DNA of 33,094 nt from Bordetella parapertussis (GTDB taxonomy: Bacteria; Pseudomonadota; Gammaproteobacteria; Burkholderiales; Burkholderiaceae_B): assembly GCA_945868195.1 (NCBI GenBank), contig CAMBLP010000005.1, positions 1-33,094 on the forward strand, read 5' to 3'. How positions within the stretch are numbered: position 1 is the stretch's first letter; every line of letters starts with the position of its first letter. A program made the position numbers and the translations under genes. Below the pieces are notes generated by a model, which saw only the letters and a program-made list of their open reading frames with translations, had not been told where the DNA came from and did no database searches. Shown here piece by piece: positions 15,609 to 22,985 of this stretch.

Positions 15609-18359
15609 TTATTTTTTCTTTTCAAAATCTCCTGCAGCGACGCTACTAAACGCCGCAGGTTTTAGATATTTGCGAACCACCGTATTGACTTGTTCTGCGG
15701 TGAGTTTGGCCATTTTTTGATCTAGTTCAGCTCCCCAGGCAAAGCTGCGGCCGGTATCGAGATAGTTGATCCATGCGTCTGTCAGGCCACTATCTTGAGC
15801 GCGCGCGAGCTTACGATAGTTGAGCAAGGCCTTAATGCCGTTTTGAACCTCAGTCTCGCCAAAGCCTTCTTTTAGAACGCGCTCAAACTCTTCGCGAATC
15901 GCGGCTTCGACTTTGGTTCGGTTTTCAGGTGAAAAGATCGCATACACCCCCCATGATCCCGTAGGTTCAAACGCCGAAACATTTAAACGCGAGCGAACGT
16001 TATAGGACAGGCCTTCCTTTTCCCGCACGCGCATCCACAATCTCGAGGTCTCTGAAGAGCCGAGTAAGAAGTTAGCGAGAGATAATGCGGCAAAATCTGG
16101 ATCGGTATCCTGCATCTTGAGCGGCAGCGCAGCCGTATAAAACGCGTTGGCTTTATCAGGTGTCAGCGCTTGCATTTGCACAGGCTTGATGTCGCGGTAG
16201 GGATTAGGTAGACGCGTGTAGGAGGCACCAGCAGCCCATTGATTAAGCGCTTGGGTGAGAGTGTTCTCCATTGAGGCAGGGTCAAAACTGCCAACAGCGG
16301 CAGCCGAGACCTGCGATGTACCGAAGAAATTCTTGTGAAAAGTCACCAGCAGATCACGTTTGAGTTCGCTCACTGAGGCGATTGATTCCTCGAAGCTTGG
16401 TTGATAGCGAATATCGTCTTTAGGCCAAGGGTTGTCATGACGCGAGAGCATCCGTGACGCAATCGACGTAGGCTCTGTCATTGCACTTTTGAGCGAGGTC
16501 AGCACTTTGCCTTTGTACTCGTCGACCTCTGTTTGTGGAAAACTTGCTTGGCGTACAACGTCCAGCACAAAGCGCACCAGCGGATCAATGTTCGCGCGGG
16601 TGGTCGATAAGCTGATATTGACGGTCGTACCGGAGCCTGAAACACTGACTTGACCACCTAGCGCATCAATCCGGTCCTTGATGTGTTGACGTGTCAGTTG
16701 CTCGGTACCACTGAGCAATAAATCCGGTGTCGCGATGGAGGCAATGCGTTGTCCTTTTAGTGTCTGCACATTGCCAAACTGAAGCTGAATCACCGTTTGC
16801 ACGCGTTCGCCTCTTGACTCTTTCGGCAGGAGAGCTAAACGAAGTGTGCCATTCGAAAGTTTGACGGTTTTGCGCTGCGTACGCTTGTCGATATTGCTTG
16901 GGTCCGGATCAAACGCTTCGGCTTGTTTGAGTTGCGCATCGCCGACGTAATCTTTGAGTTCGGCAGAGAGGTCAGGCTTGCGGATAGCAGGAGCGCGCAA
17001 GGGGTTTTCCGTGGGGATGTATTGACCTTCGGTGCGATTTGATGGCGTCAGATACTGCTCTGCGGCTTGTTGCACTTGGGCGAGTGTGACTGCGCGAATG
17101 CGATCCCGCGACAGGAACCATAGACGCCAATCACCGACGGCGATGGCTTCAGAAAGTCCCGAACTGACTTTTTGCGCATCACTGAATATCTGGTCCCAAG
17201 ATGTCAGCCACTGGTTGCGCACGCGATCGAGTTCATCTTGTGTAAACGGATGTTGGGCGATGGACTCGAGGGTGCTGGTCATTGCTTTGAGTGAGGCGGC
17301 TTGATCCATGCCGGGCTGCAAGCTCGCACCAAACATCACGGTGCCAGGGGCTGTGCGGTCCATCGTGAAACCAAAGACACTGGCGGCTTGTTTGGTCGGG
17401 ACCATGGCCTTGTAAAGGCGACCAGACGGGGTATCGGCCAACATCATGCTGGCTAGATCAATCGCAGCAAAGTCTTTGTGGGCTGCAGAAGGGATGTGGT
17501 ACATCGCCGCGACTAAAGGTGCACCTCCCACGCGTCGTAAAAGGACGCTGCGCTCACCGTCTTGAACGGGGTCCACGGTGTATTCGGGCGGTAGTGTCCG
17601 GGTTGGCCGTGGGATATCGCCAAACGACTTGACGACATTGGCAAGGACAGAGGCGGTCTCAAACTTGCCCGTCACGATCAACACGGCGTTATCGGGCTGA
17701 TAATGCGTTTTATAAAAGGCGCGCAGCTGTGAGATATCAACGTTTTCAACGTCAGTGCGGGCGCCAATGGTCGATTTTCCATAGTTATGCCATTGGTAGG
17801 CGATGCTGAGCATTTTTTGCATCAAGATACGGAAGGGGTTGTTTTCACCGCTCTCCATTTCATTGCGGACAACAGTCATTTCTGTATCCAGATCTTCGCG
17901 CTTGATCGTGGCATTGATCATGGCATCGGCTTGCCAGTTCAGGTACCAGGCCAAGGTGTCCGGATTGGCCGCGAAGCTCGCGTAATAGTTGGTGCGGTCT
18001 ACAGTGGTCGTACCGTTGGCCTGCAGACCTCGCTTAGAAAACTCTCCAAACGCATTGGGCATGGTCGGTGTACCTTTGAATAGCATGTGCTCTAACAGGT
18101 GCGCCATACCCGTTTCGCCATAGTTTTCATGGCGCGAACCCACCAGATACGTCATATTGACGGTCGTGGTGGGTTTGGATTCATCGGGTGCAAGCACAAT
18201 ACGCAAACCATTCGCATCGAGCCGGTACTCGGTAACACCTTCAACGCTCGTGACCTTGGTGATCCCAGGGGGAATGGCAGCGGCCATTGATTGGCTGCCA
18301 ATAAAGGCGAAGGCGACACCGAGAAAGGCGCGCTTCAGGGAATCAGTGAACAGGGACAT
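15609..18359 (-). CDS. M16 family zinc metallopeptidase (pitrilysin-like), secreted
   Basis: This 916-residue protein is a two-module M16 peptidase. A signal peptide (KRAFLGVAFAFIGSQSMAAA) suggests export to the periplasm. The inverse zinc motif HLLEH lies at residues 87-91 and the probable third ligand is E167 in VVRNEME, about 80 residues on. The second M16 module (from about residue 490, after TQRKTVKLSNGTLRLALLPK) has no HxxEH, as usual for the inactive half. The start at 18359 is preferred over an in-frame codon 30 bases upstream because AGGAG sits 7 bases before it. It is the last of four same-strand genes (MoxR, GNAT, VWA, M16), 69 bp after the VWA gene. The substrate is unknown. Confidence 0.94.
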   Translation of the reverse strand: MSLFTDSLKRAFLGVAFAFIGSQSMAAAIPPGITKVTSVEGVTEYRLDANGLRIVLAPDESKPTTTVNMTYLVGSRHENYGETGMAHLLEHMLFKGTPTMPNAFGEFSKRGLQANGTTTVDRTNYYASFAANPDTLAWYLNWQADAMINATIKREDLDTEMTVVRNEMESGENNPFRILMQKMLSIAYQWHNYGKSTIGARTDVENVDISQLRAFYKTHYQPDNAVLIVTGKFETASVLANVVKSFGDIPRPTRTLPPEYTVDPVQDGERSVLLRRVGGAPLVAAMYHIPSAAHKDFAAIDLASMMLADTPSGRLYKAMVPTKQAASVFGFTMDRTAPGTVMFGASLQPGMDQAASLKAMTSTLESIAQHPFTQDELDRVRNQWLTSWDQIFSDAQKVSSGLSEAIAVGDWRLWFLSRDRIRAVTLAQVQQAAEQYLTPSNRTEGQYIPTENPLRAPAIRKPDLSAELKDYVGDAQLKQAEAFDPDPSNIDKRTQRKTVKLSNGTLRLALLPKESRGERVQTVIQLQFGNVQTLKGQRIASIATPDLLLSGTEQLTRQHIKDRIDALGGQVSVSGSGTTVNISLSTTRANIDPLVRFVLDVVRQASFPQTEVDEYKGKVLTSLKSAMTEPTSIASRMLSRHDNPWPKDDIRYQPSFEESIASVSELKRDLLVTFHKNFFGTSQVSAAAVGSFDPASMENTLTQALNQWAAGASYTRLPNPYRDIKPVQMQALTPDKANAFYTAALPLKMQDTDPDFAALSLANFLLGSSETSRLWMRVREKEGLSYNVRSRLNVSAFEPTGSWGVYAIFSPENRTKVEAAIREEFERVLKEGFGETEVQNGIKALLNYRKLARAQDSGLTDAWINYLDTGRSFAWGAELDQKMAKLTAEQVNTVVRKYLKPAAFSSVAAGDFEKKK

Positions 18360-18428
18360 GCGAGACTCCTGGAAGAAACAACGTACCAATTTGAGCGTTG
18401 GCGCCTGAAATGGTTCACTTTTGATAGA

Positions 18429-19598
18429 TTACTTGGACAGTAAGCGCATCGCTTGCTCGATGCCGGCGACGGTCACTGGAAACATTTTGTTTTGGACAAT
18501 ATTGCGGATGATCGAGATGGACTGACGGTATTGCCAAGATGCTTGTGGCTCGGGGTTGAGCCAGATCGCTTTGGGCCAGGCGTTGACCATGCGCTGCAGC
18601 CATTCTGCACCAGGTTCTTTATTGTAATGTTCGACAGAGCCGCCGGGCTGCAAAATTTCATAGGGGCTCATGGTGGCATCGCCGACAAAAATCAGTCGCC
18701 AGTCAGCGTTGAATTTTCGCAGTACATCCCAAGTTTCAAAGCGTTCCATCTGCCGCCGTCGGTTGGACTTCCACAGATGTTCGTAGGGGCAGTTATGAAA
18801 ATAGTAAACCTCGAGGTTTCTAAATTCGCTGCTCGCGGCGGAAAACAACTCCTCGACGCGTGAGATGTGATCATCCATGCTGCCACCCACATCGAGCAGC
18901 ATAAGGACTTTGACGTTGTTGTGTCGCTCCGGGACCATTTTGATGTCGAGATAGCCTGCGTTGCGTGCAGTGCTTGCAATGGTGTCGCCCAGATCGAGTT
19001 CGAAATCGGAGCCTTCGCGGGCAAAGCGTCTGAGCCGTCTCAGGGCAACCTTGAAGTTGCGCGTGCCGAGTTCGATTGAATCGTCATAGTCCTTGAAGTT
19101 GCGCTCATCCCAGACCTTGACGGCGGAGCGGCTGCCGCCCGCGCCTCCGACGCGAATACCCTCGGGGTGTGAGCCGCTATTGCCAAAAGGCGAGGTGCCT
19201 CCGGTGCCGATCCATTTGTTGCCGCCTTGGTGACGCCCCTTTTGCTCTTCAAGACGCTCTTTGAACATTTCCATAAGCTTGTCCCAGCCGTGTTTTTCAA
19301 GCTCGGCTTTTTGCTCGGGAGTGAGGCGTTTTTCAAGTTCGGCGACTAACCAGTCGAGTGGGATTTTTTTTCCGGCGGGGAGCTTTTGCTCAAGGCTACG
19401 GTAGTAGCTGGCAAAAGCTCGGTCAAAGCGGTCAAACAGCGTTTCGTCCTTGATCAGCGTCGTGCGTGCGAGGTAGTAAAAATCCTCGAGAGTAGGCGGC
19501 ATGATTGGGCTCGACAGTGCTTGGAGCAGTGTCAAATACTCCTTGACCGAGACGAGGAGCTTTTGCGAGCGCAGGTGATAAAAGAAGTCAACAAGCAT
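18429..19598 (-). CDS. VWA-domain protein of the CoxE-like family (MoxR partner)
   Basis: This 389-residue protein belongs to the CoxE-like VWA group (I believe COG3825). Such proteins are usually encoded beside a MoxR AAA+ ATPase and are thought to work with it as an assembly or metal-insertion chaperone. The N-terminal helical part (1-125) ends in a charged segment. A glycine/serine-rich linker (125-157, GGNKWIGTGGTSPFGNSGSH) follows. The VWA fold starts near residue 228 with MLLDVGGSMDD, where D236, G238 and S240 form a variant MIDAS (DxGxS). YYFHNCPYEHLW and IFVGDATMSP continue the domain. No signal peptide is present, so it is cytoplasmic. It overlaps the GNAT gene by 11 bases. The client is unknown. 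Confidence 0.93.
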   Translation of the reverse strand: MLVDFFYHLRSQKLLVSVKEYLTLLQALSSPIMPPTLEDFYYLARTTLIKDETLFDRFDRAFASYYRSLEQKLPAGKKIPLDWLVAELEKRLTPEQKAELEKHGWDKLMEMFKERLEEQKGRHQGGNKWIGTGGTSPFGNSGSHPEGIRVGGAGGSRSAVKVWDERNFKDYDDSIELGTRNFKVALRRLRRFAREGSDFELDLGDTIASTARNAGYLDIKMVPERHNNVKVLMLLDVGGSMDDHISRVEELFSAASSEFRNLEVYYFHNCPYEHLWKSNRRRQMERFETWDVLRKFNADWRLIFVGDATMSPYEILQPGGSVEHYNKEPGAEWLQRMVNAWPKAIWLNPEPQASWQYRQSISIIRNIVQNKMFPVTVAGIEQAMRLLSK

Positions 19599-20205
19599 GG
19601 TGATTGAGTTGATAGGTCAGATGTGCGCGCACTTCGGGCCACTCGCCCGCGGTCACGCTATACATCACAGTGTCTCTGACGGTGCCATCGCGACGTAGCG
19701 CATGATGTCGGATCACGCCGTCGCGTTTGGCGCCAAGCCGCTCAATCGCACGCTGTGAAGCAAGGTTAAAGTTATCGGTGCGCCACCCTACCACCGCGGC
19801 GCCGAGCGCATCAAAAGCATGCTCAAGTAAGAGCAGCTTGCAGGCGGTGTTGACATGACTGCGTTGGTGACTTTTGGCGTACCAGGTGTAACCGATCTCC
19901 AGACGCGCGACCGCAGCAATGATGTCGTGATAACGCGTGGTACCAATGATTTCTTGTGTGCCTTCGTGAATCACCACGAAGGGCACCATATGTCCCGCCG
20001 TATAGCCATCGAGCGCAGTCTGAATGTAGCCGGCCGTTTGGTCGGGCTCCGGCACCGAGGTGATACGAAGCTTCCACAGCTCACCATCACGGGCGGCGCG
20101 GGTAAGCGCCTCCACGTGCTCAAGAGAAAGGGGCTCAAGCCGTACGCCGTGTCCTGTCAGTTTGCAGGGCTGTGGTGTTTGAGTAAAGCCTTGGTTCAGC
20201 GCCAT
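19588..20205 (-). CDS. GNAT-family N-acetyltransferase (RimJ/RimL-like)
   Basis: This 205-residue protein has the GNAT fold of the RimJ/RimL group, which acetylates protein N-termini or small amines with acetyl-CoA. The N-terminal strand VRLEPLSLEHVEALTRAA is typical. QEIIGTTRYHDI leads into ARLEIGYTWYAKSHQRSHVNTACKLLLLEHAFD, in which the acetyl-CoA-binding helix is expected. WRTDNFNLASQRAIERLGAKRDG is the hallmark late motif of this subgroup. It begins one base beyond the MoxR stop and overlaps the VWA start by 11 bases, so all three are in one message and probably translationally coupled. Whether its target is the MoxR/VWA machine or unrelated is unknown. Confidence 0.93.
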   Translation of the reverse strand: MALNQGFTQTPQPCKLTGHGVRLEPLSLEHVEALTRAARDGELWKLRITSVPEPDQTAGYIQTALDGYTAGHMVPFVVIHEGTQEIIGTTRYHDIIAAVARLEIGYTWYAKSHQRSHVNTACKLLLLEHAFDALGAAVVGWRTDNFNLASQRAIERLGAKRDGVIRHHALRRDGTVRDTVMYSVTAGEWPEVRAHLTYQLNHHAC

Positions 20206-21093
20206 TTAAGATCCTGAAGGGCGACGCGTGCTGCGGGTCACCGCGGCGAGTCGCTCCAGTAGTTGAAGGTCTTGTTCATTTTTCAAAAGTGCCCCGGCCA
20301 TCATCGGGATCGAGGTGGCTGCATGTGCGTCAATTTGCTCAGCGGTTGCGTCTTCTGCAATTAACAGGCGCAACCAGTCAAGAAACTCAGAGGTGGACGG
20401 TTTCTTTTTTAAACCAGGTGCTTCACGCAGGGCAAAGAACGTGTCGAGGGCGGCACGTAAAACATCTGCATGCAGATTGGCGAAATGGACGTCGACGATA
20501 CTGCGTAAGGTCTCGCGATCTGGAAAACGAATGTAATGAAAGAAGCAGCGTCGCAAAAACGCATCAGGCAGATCTTTCTCATTGTTCGAGGTGATGATCA
20601 CAAGCGGACGATGGCGCGCCTTGATTGTCGAGTGCGTTTCATAGACATAAAACTCCATTTGATCGAGTTCGCGCAGCAAATCATTTGGAAACTCAATGTC
20701 CGCCTTGTCGATTTCATCAATCAGCAATACAACGGGTTCGGGAGACTCGAAAGCCTGCCAGAGCACACCTTGCATGATGTAGTTGCGGATGTCTTTGACT
20801 TTTTCATCGCCAAGCTGGGAGTCCCGCAAGCGTGAGACTGCATCATATTCGTATAGACCTTGATGCGCTTTGGTCGTGGATTTGATGTGCCACTGATGCA
20901 GAGGACGCCCTAGGGCTTTGGCGACCTCTTCGGCCAACATGGTTTTGCCGGTGCCTGGCTCGCCCTTGATGAGCAAGGGTCGTTGGAGCGTGAGTGCGGC
21001 GTTGACGGCTAGTTTCAGATCATCCGTGGCGACATAGCGCTCGGTGCCGTCAAAGCGTGAGGTTTGTGCTGGAGAAGGGTTCTGCGAAGTCAT
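20206..21093 (-). CDS. MoxR-family AAA+ ATPase
   Basis: MoxR ATPases act as chaperone-like remodellers with VWA partner proteins. The Walker A GEPGTGKT is at residues 44-51 in the context RPLLIKGEPGTGKTMLAEEVAKALGRPL. Walker B VVLLIDEID is at about 121-129. A sensor-1 and arginine-finger region TSNNEKDLPDAFLRRC follows, then FHYIRFPD. At 295 residues it is a compact single-AAA member. It is first in the minus-strand operon with the GNAT and VWA genes downstream. It diverges from the cytochrome c genes across 137 bp. Confidence 0.95.
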   Translation of the reverse strand: MTSQNPSPAQTSRFDGTERYVATDDLKLAVNAALTLQRPLLIKGEPGTGKTMLAEEVAKALGRPLHQWHIKSTTKAHQGLYEYDAVSRLRDSQLGDEKVKDIRNYIMQGVLWQAFESPEPVVLLIDEIDKADIEFPNDLLRELDQMEFYVYETHSTIKARHRPLVIITSNNEKDLPDAFLRRCFFHYIRFPDRETLRSIVDVHFANLHADVLRAALDTFFALREAPGLKKKPSTSEFLDWLRLLIAEDATAEQIDAHAATSIPMMAGALLKNEQDLQLLERLAAVTRSTRRPSGS

Positions 21094-21162
21094 TATTTGC
21101 CAAAATGAAAGAGGTCGGGGTCAGTGGATGTGGATGTGAAATCTATTTTTTCTCAATTATCG

Positions 21163-21168
21163 TACAAT
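21163..21168 (+). promoter_or_regulatory. Possible -10 box of the cytochrome c genes
   Basis: TACAAT (5/6 to consensus) lies 62 bp upstream of the first cytochrome start, in an AT-rich stretch of the divergent region. No good -35 box is present at the right distance, so this is tentative. Transcription would start near 21175. Confidence 0.35.
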
Positions 21169-21183
21169 CCTAACGTTTTGCGG

Positions 21184-21207
21184 CCGGGAGTTCATCCCGG
21201 GATTTTT
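21184..21207 (+). terminator. Terminator-like hairpin in the cytochrome c leader
   Basis: CCGGGA (21184-21189) pairs perfectly with TCCCGG (21195-21200) around a GTTCA loop, followed by GATTTTT. It has the shape of an intrinsic terminator, yet no plus-strand gene ends here. It lies between the putative promoter and the cytochrome start, so it may be an attenuator, a stabilising 5' hairpin, or chance. Confidence 0.45.
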
Positions 21208-21230
21208 CCCTGCCAGACCAAGAGTCCATT

Positions 21231-21611
21231 ATGAAGTTTTCGAACAATATGCAGTCTCTGTTTGTTGGCGCGATGACAACGCGTTCCTCGATCGCCTCTT
21301 TGGCCCTTGCAGCTTCCTGTGTCGTGACGACCCCTGTGTTTGCTGCAGATCCGCCAAAAGGCAATATCGAAGCCGCCAAGGCCAAGGTATCAATGTGTAT
21401 CGGTTGTCACGGGATACCCGGCTATCGCGCCAGCTTCCCCGAGGTCTACAGAGTGCCCAAGATCGCGGGTCAAAGTGACAAATACATTCAGGTGGCTCTG
21501 CGGGCTTATGCCTCTGGAGAGCGTACCCATCCTTCGATGACTGCGATTTCCAAGAGTCTTTCAGATCAAGATATTGCTGATCTGGCTGCCTACTACGCAA
21601 ACCTTAAATAA
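21231..21611 (+). CDS. Periplasmic single-haem cytochrome c (class I, c4/c553-like)
   Basis: This 126-residue electron carrier has an N-terminal export signal ending VFA before ADPPKG. Haem is attached at CIGCH (residues 56-60). The likely sixth ligand is M103 in THPSMTAISKSLSDQDIADLAAYY, the classic c4/c553 C-terminal helix. Mature size is about 88 residues with one haem. Alternative starts at the internal methionines 7 and 15 would also leave a signal peptide. A second cytochrome gene follows 12 bp downstream, so the two form an operon. Partner oxidase or reductase is unknown; the distant cydAB quinol oxidase would not need it. Confidence 0.94.
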   Translation: MKFSNNMQSLFVGAMTTRSSIASLALAASCVVTTPVFAADPPKGNIEAAKAKVSMCIGCHGIPGYRASFPEVYRVPKIAGQSDKYIQVALRAYASGERTHPSMTAISKSLSDQDIADLAAYYANLK

Positions 21612-21623
21612 TTGGGGGCTGAC

Positions 21624-21983
21624 ATGAAACACTTCTCGATCGCCCTTGCTGGGGCTGTTCTTCTGGGTTCTGCCAGCTTGAGCCATGCTGCGGATTTAGC
21701 TGCTGGTAAAGCTGTCTGGGACAAACTGAACTGCGCCTCCTGCCATGGCGCGGACGCTGTCAAGTCCATTGATCCATCCTACCCAATTTTGGCGGGTCAG
21801 TACGCCGATTTTCTGGTGCACGCCTTAAAGGCCTATCAGCGCGGTGCCTCTGGCGCCCCTGCTTCGGCTAACCTTCGCAAAAATGCCATCATGGGCGCGT
21901 TCGCCAAGCAGTTGTCCCCACAGGACATCAAAAATGTCTCAGCATGGCTGGCCGCCCAGCCGGGTCCTTTGCTCGTCAAATAG
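21624..21983 (+). CDS. Second periplasmic single-haem cytochrome c
   Basis: This 119-residue cytochrome has a signal peptide (KHFSIALAGAVLLGSASLSHA) cut before ADLAAGK. Haem binding is at CASCH (residues 37-41), and M90 in NAIMGAFAKQLSPQDIKNVSAWL is the probable axial methionine. The start at 21624 is chosen over a TTG 12 bases upstream because GGGGG stands 5 bases before it and the signal peptide then begins normally. Together with the preceding gene it resembles a dihaem cytochrome c4 encoded as two separate single-domain proteins. A terminator follows directly. Confidence 0.94.
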   Translation: MKHFSIALAGAVLLGSASLSHAADLAAGKAVWDKLNCASCHGADAVKSIDPSYPILAGQYADFLVHALKAYQRGASGAPASANLRKNAIMGAFAKQLSPQDIKNVSAWLAAQPGPLLVK

Positions 21984-22005
21984 TCGGCTTTGGGCGCTCC
22001 TGACA

Positions 22006-22036
22006 AAAGGGTCAGTCTTTACTGACCCTTTGTTTT
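22006..22036. terminator. Intrinsic terminator shared by cytochrome operon and DUF1841 gene
   Basis: AAAGGGTCAGT (22006-22016) pairs perfectly with ACTGACCCTTT (22021-22031) around a CTTT loop, followed by GTTTT. On the minus strand a T-rich tail also follows the stem. The hairpin covers the last codons and the TGA of the DUF1841 gene. Confidence 0.88.
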
Positions 22037-22440
22037 ATGAGGTCGATGTAGGCATCACTGTCCAAGTCGGTGCCCAAGCGTTGTGATTCCCAGACGACTT
22101 GACCCAAACACTCCATGATTTCATGCGCTGCATGATGCGGATCAGTGCGTGAAGCCAGCCGATCAAAGGCTTGTCGAATGCCTCTGGGGTGGTCAATAGA
22201 CAGCTGTTCGGCGATCGCCAAGTGCATGGAGAGATGCAAAAAAGGATTGGTTTTGCCTTCTTCGACGTTGAAGTCACGCGCCATCGAGTCGGGTTGTACA
22301 AGCACTTCGTGGTATTCGGGGTGTTGTTCGATCCAACTCAAGGCAATGTCTTCCAGGGGGGTCAGAACCTGTTTTGCTTTGTGTTTGGTCCAAGTGTCGA
22401 TGAAAAACTGACGAACCTGATCTCGTGAGGGATTGAACAT
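22012..22440 (-). CDS. DUF1841 family protein
   Basis: This 142-residue cytoplasmic protein matches the DUF1841 family: it begins FNPSRDQVRQFFIDTW and continues with LTPLEDIALSWIEQHPEYH. The central block NPFLHLSMHLAIAEQLSIDHPRGIRQAF and the later HHAAHEIMECLGQVVWES are also conserved. The repeated His/Glu positions (HLSMHLAIAEQ and HHAAHEIME) look like a possible metal site, but no function is established. It is alone on its strand, its 3' end lies inside a terminator, and it diverges from the symporter genes across about 250 bp. Confidence 0.92.
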   Translation of the reverse strand: MFNPSRDQVRQFFIDTWTKHKAKQVLTPLEDIALSWIEQHPEYHEVLVQPDSMARDFNVEEGKTNPFLHLSMHLAIAEQLSIDHPRGIRQAFDRLASRTDPHHAAHEIMECLGQVVWESQRLGTDLDSDAYIDLIKQRVSKD

Positions 22441-22616
22441 AAAGGGTGCTTAAAACCTCTGGTGATAAAAGAAAGTGTGACTTTTAGCCCCTAACTAGGG
22501 CATTCCCTGATGCGTCAGGCGAGTCCGTGGTGCAGAATCGAATTCATGCAGGTGAGGGGACAAAGCTCAAAAAGGGCGTGCCAGCATTAACGGCATTATA
22601 AAAAAGAAAGACGCGC

Positions 22617-22645
22617 AACGGCTGGCACTTATAGTGTCGGCCGTT
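22617..22645. repeat. 13-bp inverted repeat upstream of the symporter genes
   Basis: AACGGCTGGCACT (22617-22629) and AGTGTCGGCCGTT (22633-22645) pair over 13 positions with two G.T wobbles around a 3-base TAT loop. The centre contains a -10-like TATAGT (22630-22635). There is no T-run after it, so it is not a terminator. Upstream, GTGCCAGC (22578-22585) and AACGGC (22589-22594) can pair with the left and right arm respectively, so alternative folds are possible if the transcript starts far enough upstream. It could be an operator or a leader RNA element. Confidence 0.6.
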
Positions 22646-22688
22646 GTCGCATAAGGCTACGTCATCAGCTCTCTTGCTTTTTAATCCT

Positions 22689-22985
22689 ATGAATTCGATG
22701 TCCGACGCATGTAAAACACCACGATATTGGCGCAATAACTTGCGTCTGATCTGCATTTTGCTTGCGATCTGGGCAATTGTCACCTTTGTCCCTGCTTATT
22801 ACGCCGAGTCTCTGAATACGTTGAGGATTTTTGGTTGGCCTTTTCCTTTTTGGATGGCTTCATTTGGCGCGCCGACGGCCTTTTTATTGATTGTGGGCGC
22901 GTATGCCTGGCGCATGGAGCGAGAAGACCAGCGGCGCAGACGGGAACGTGAGCGTGAGCGTGAGTCTCTCCGTGACAAACCCTAA
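22689..22985 (+). CDS. DUF4212 protein, small subunit of a sodium:solute symporter
   Basis: This 98-residue membrane protein has the layout of DUF4212: YWRNNLRLICILLAIWAIVTF opens a first helix, and PFPFWMASFGAPTAFLLIVGAYAWRMERED forms the second. Members pair with a large SSS-family symporter, exactly as here. It ends in a highly charged tail, RRRRERERERESLRDKP, encoded partly by a CGTGAG triplication. No Shine-Dalgarno precedes either ATG (22689 or 22698); 22698 would remove three residues. The 3' end overlaps the large-subunit gene. The solute is unknown; acetate-like monocarboxylates are only a guess from the ActP-related large subunit. Confidence 0.88.
   Translation: MNSMSDACKTPRYWRNNLRLICILLAIWAIVTFVPAYYAESLNTLRIFGWPFPFWMASFGAPTAFLLIVGAYAWRMEREDQRRRRERERERESLRDKP
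22947..22964 (+). repeat. Three CGTGAG hexamers at the small/large subunit junction
   Basis: CGTGAG is repeated three times in tandem within the overlap zone. It encodes the Arg-Glu repeat at the tail of the DUF4212 protein. In the other frame it offers several GTG codons near the start of the symporter. Gain or loss of units would keep both frames. Confidence 0.8.
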
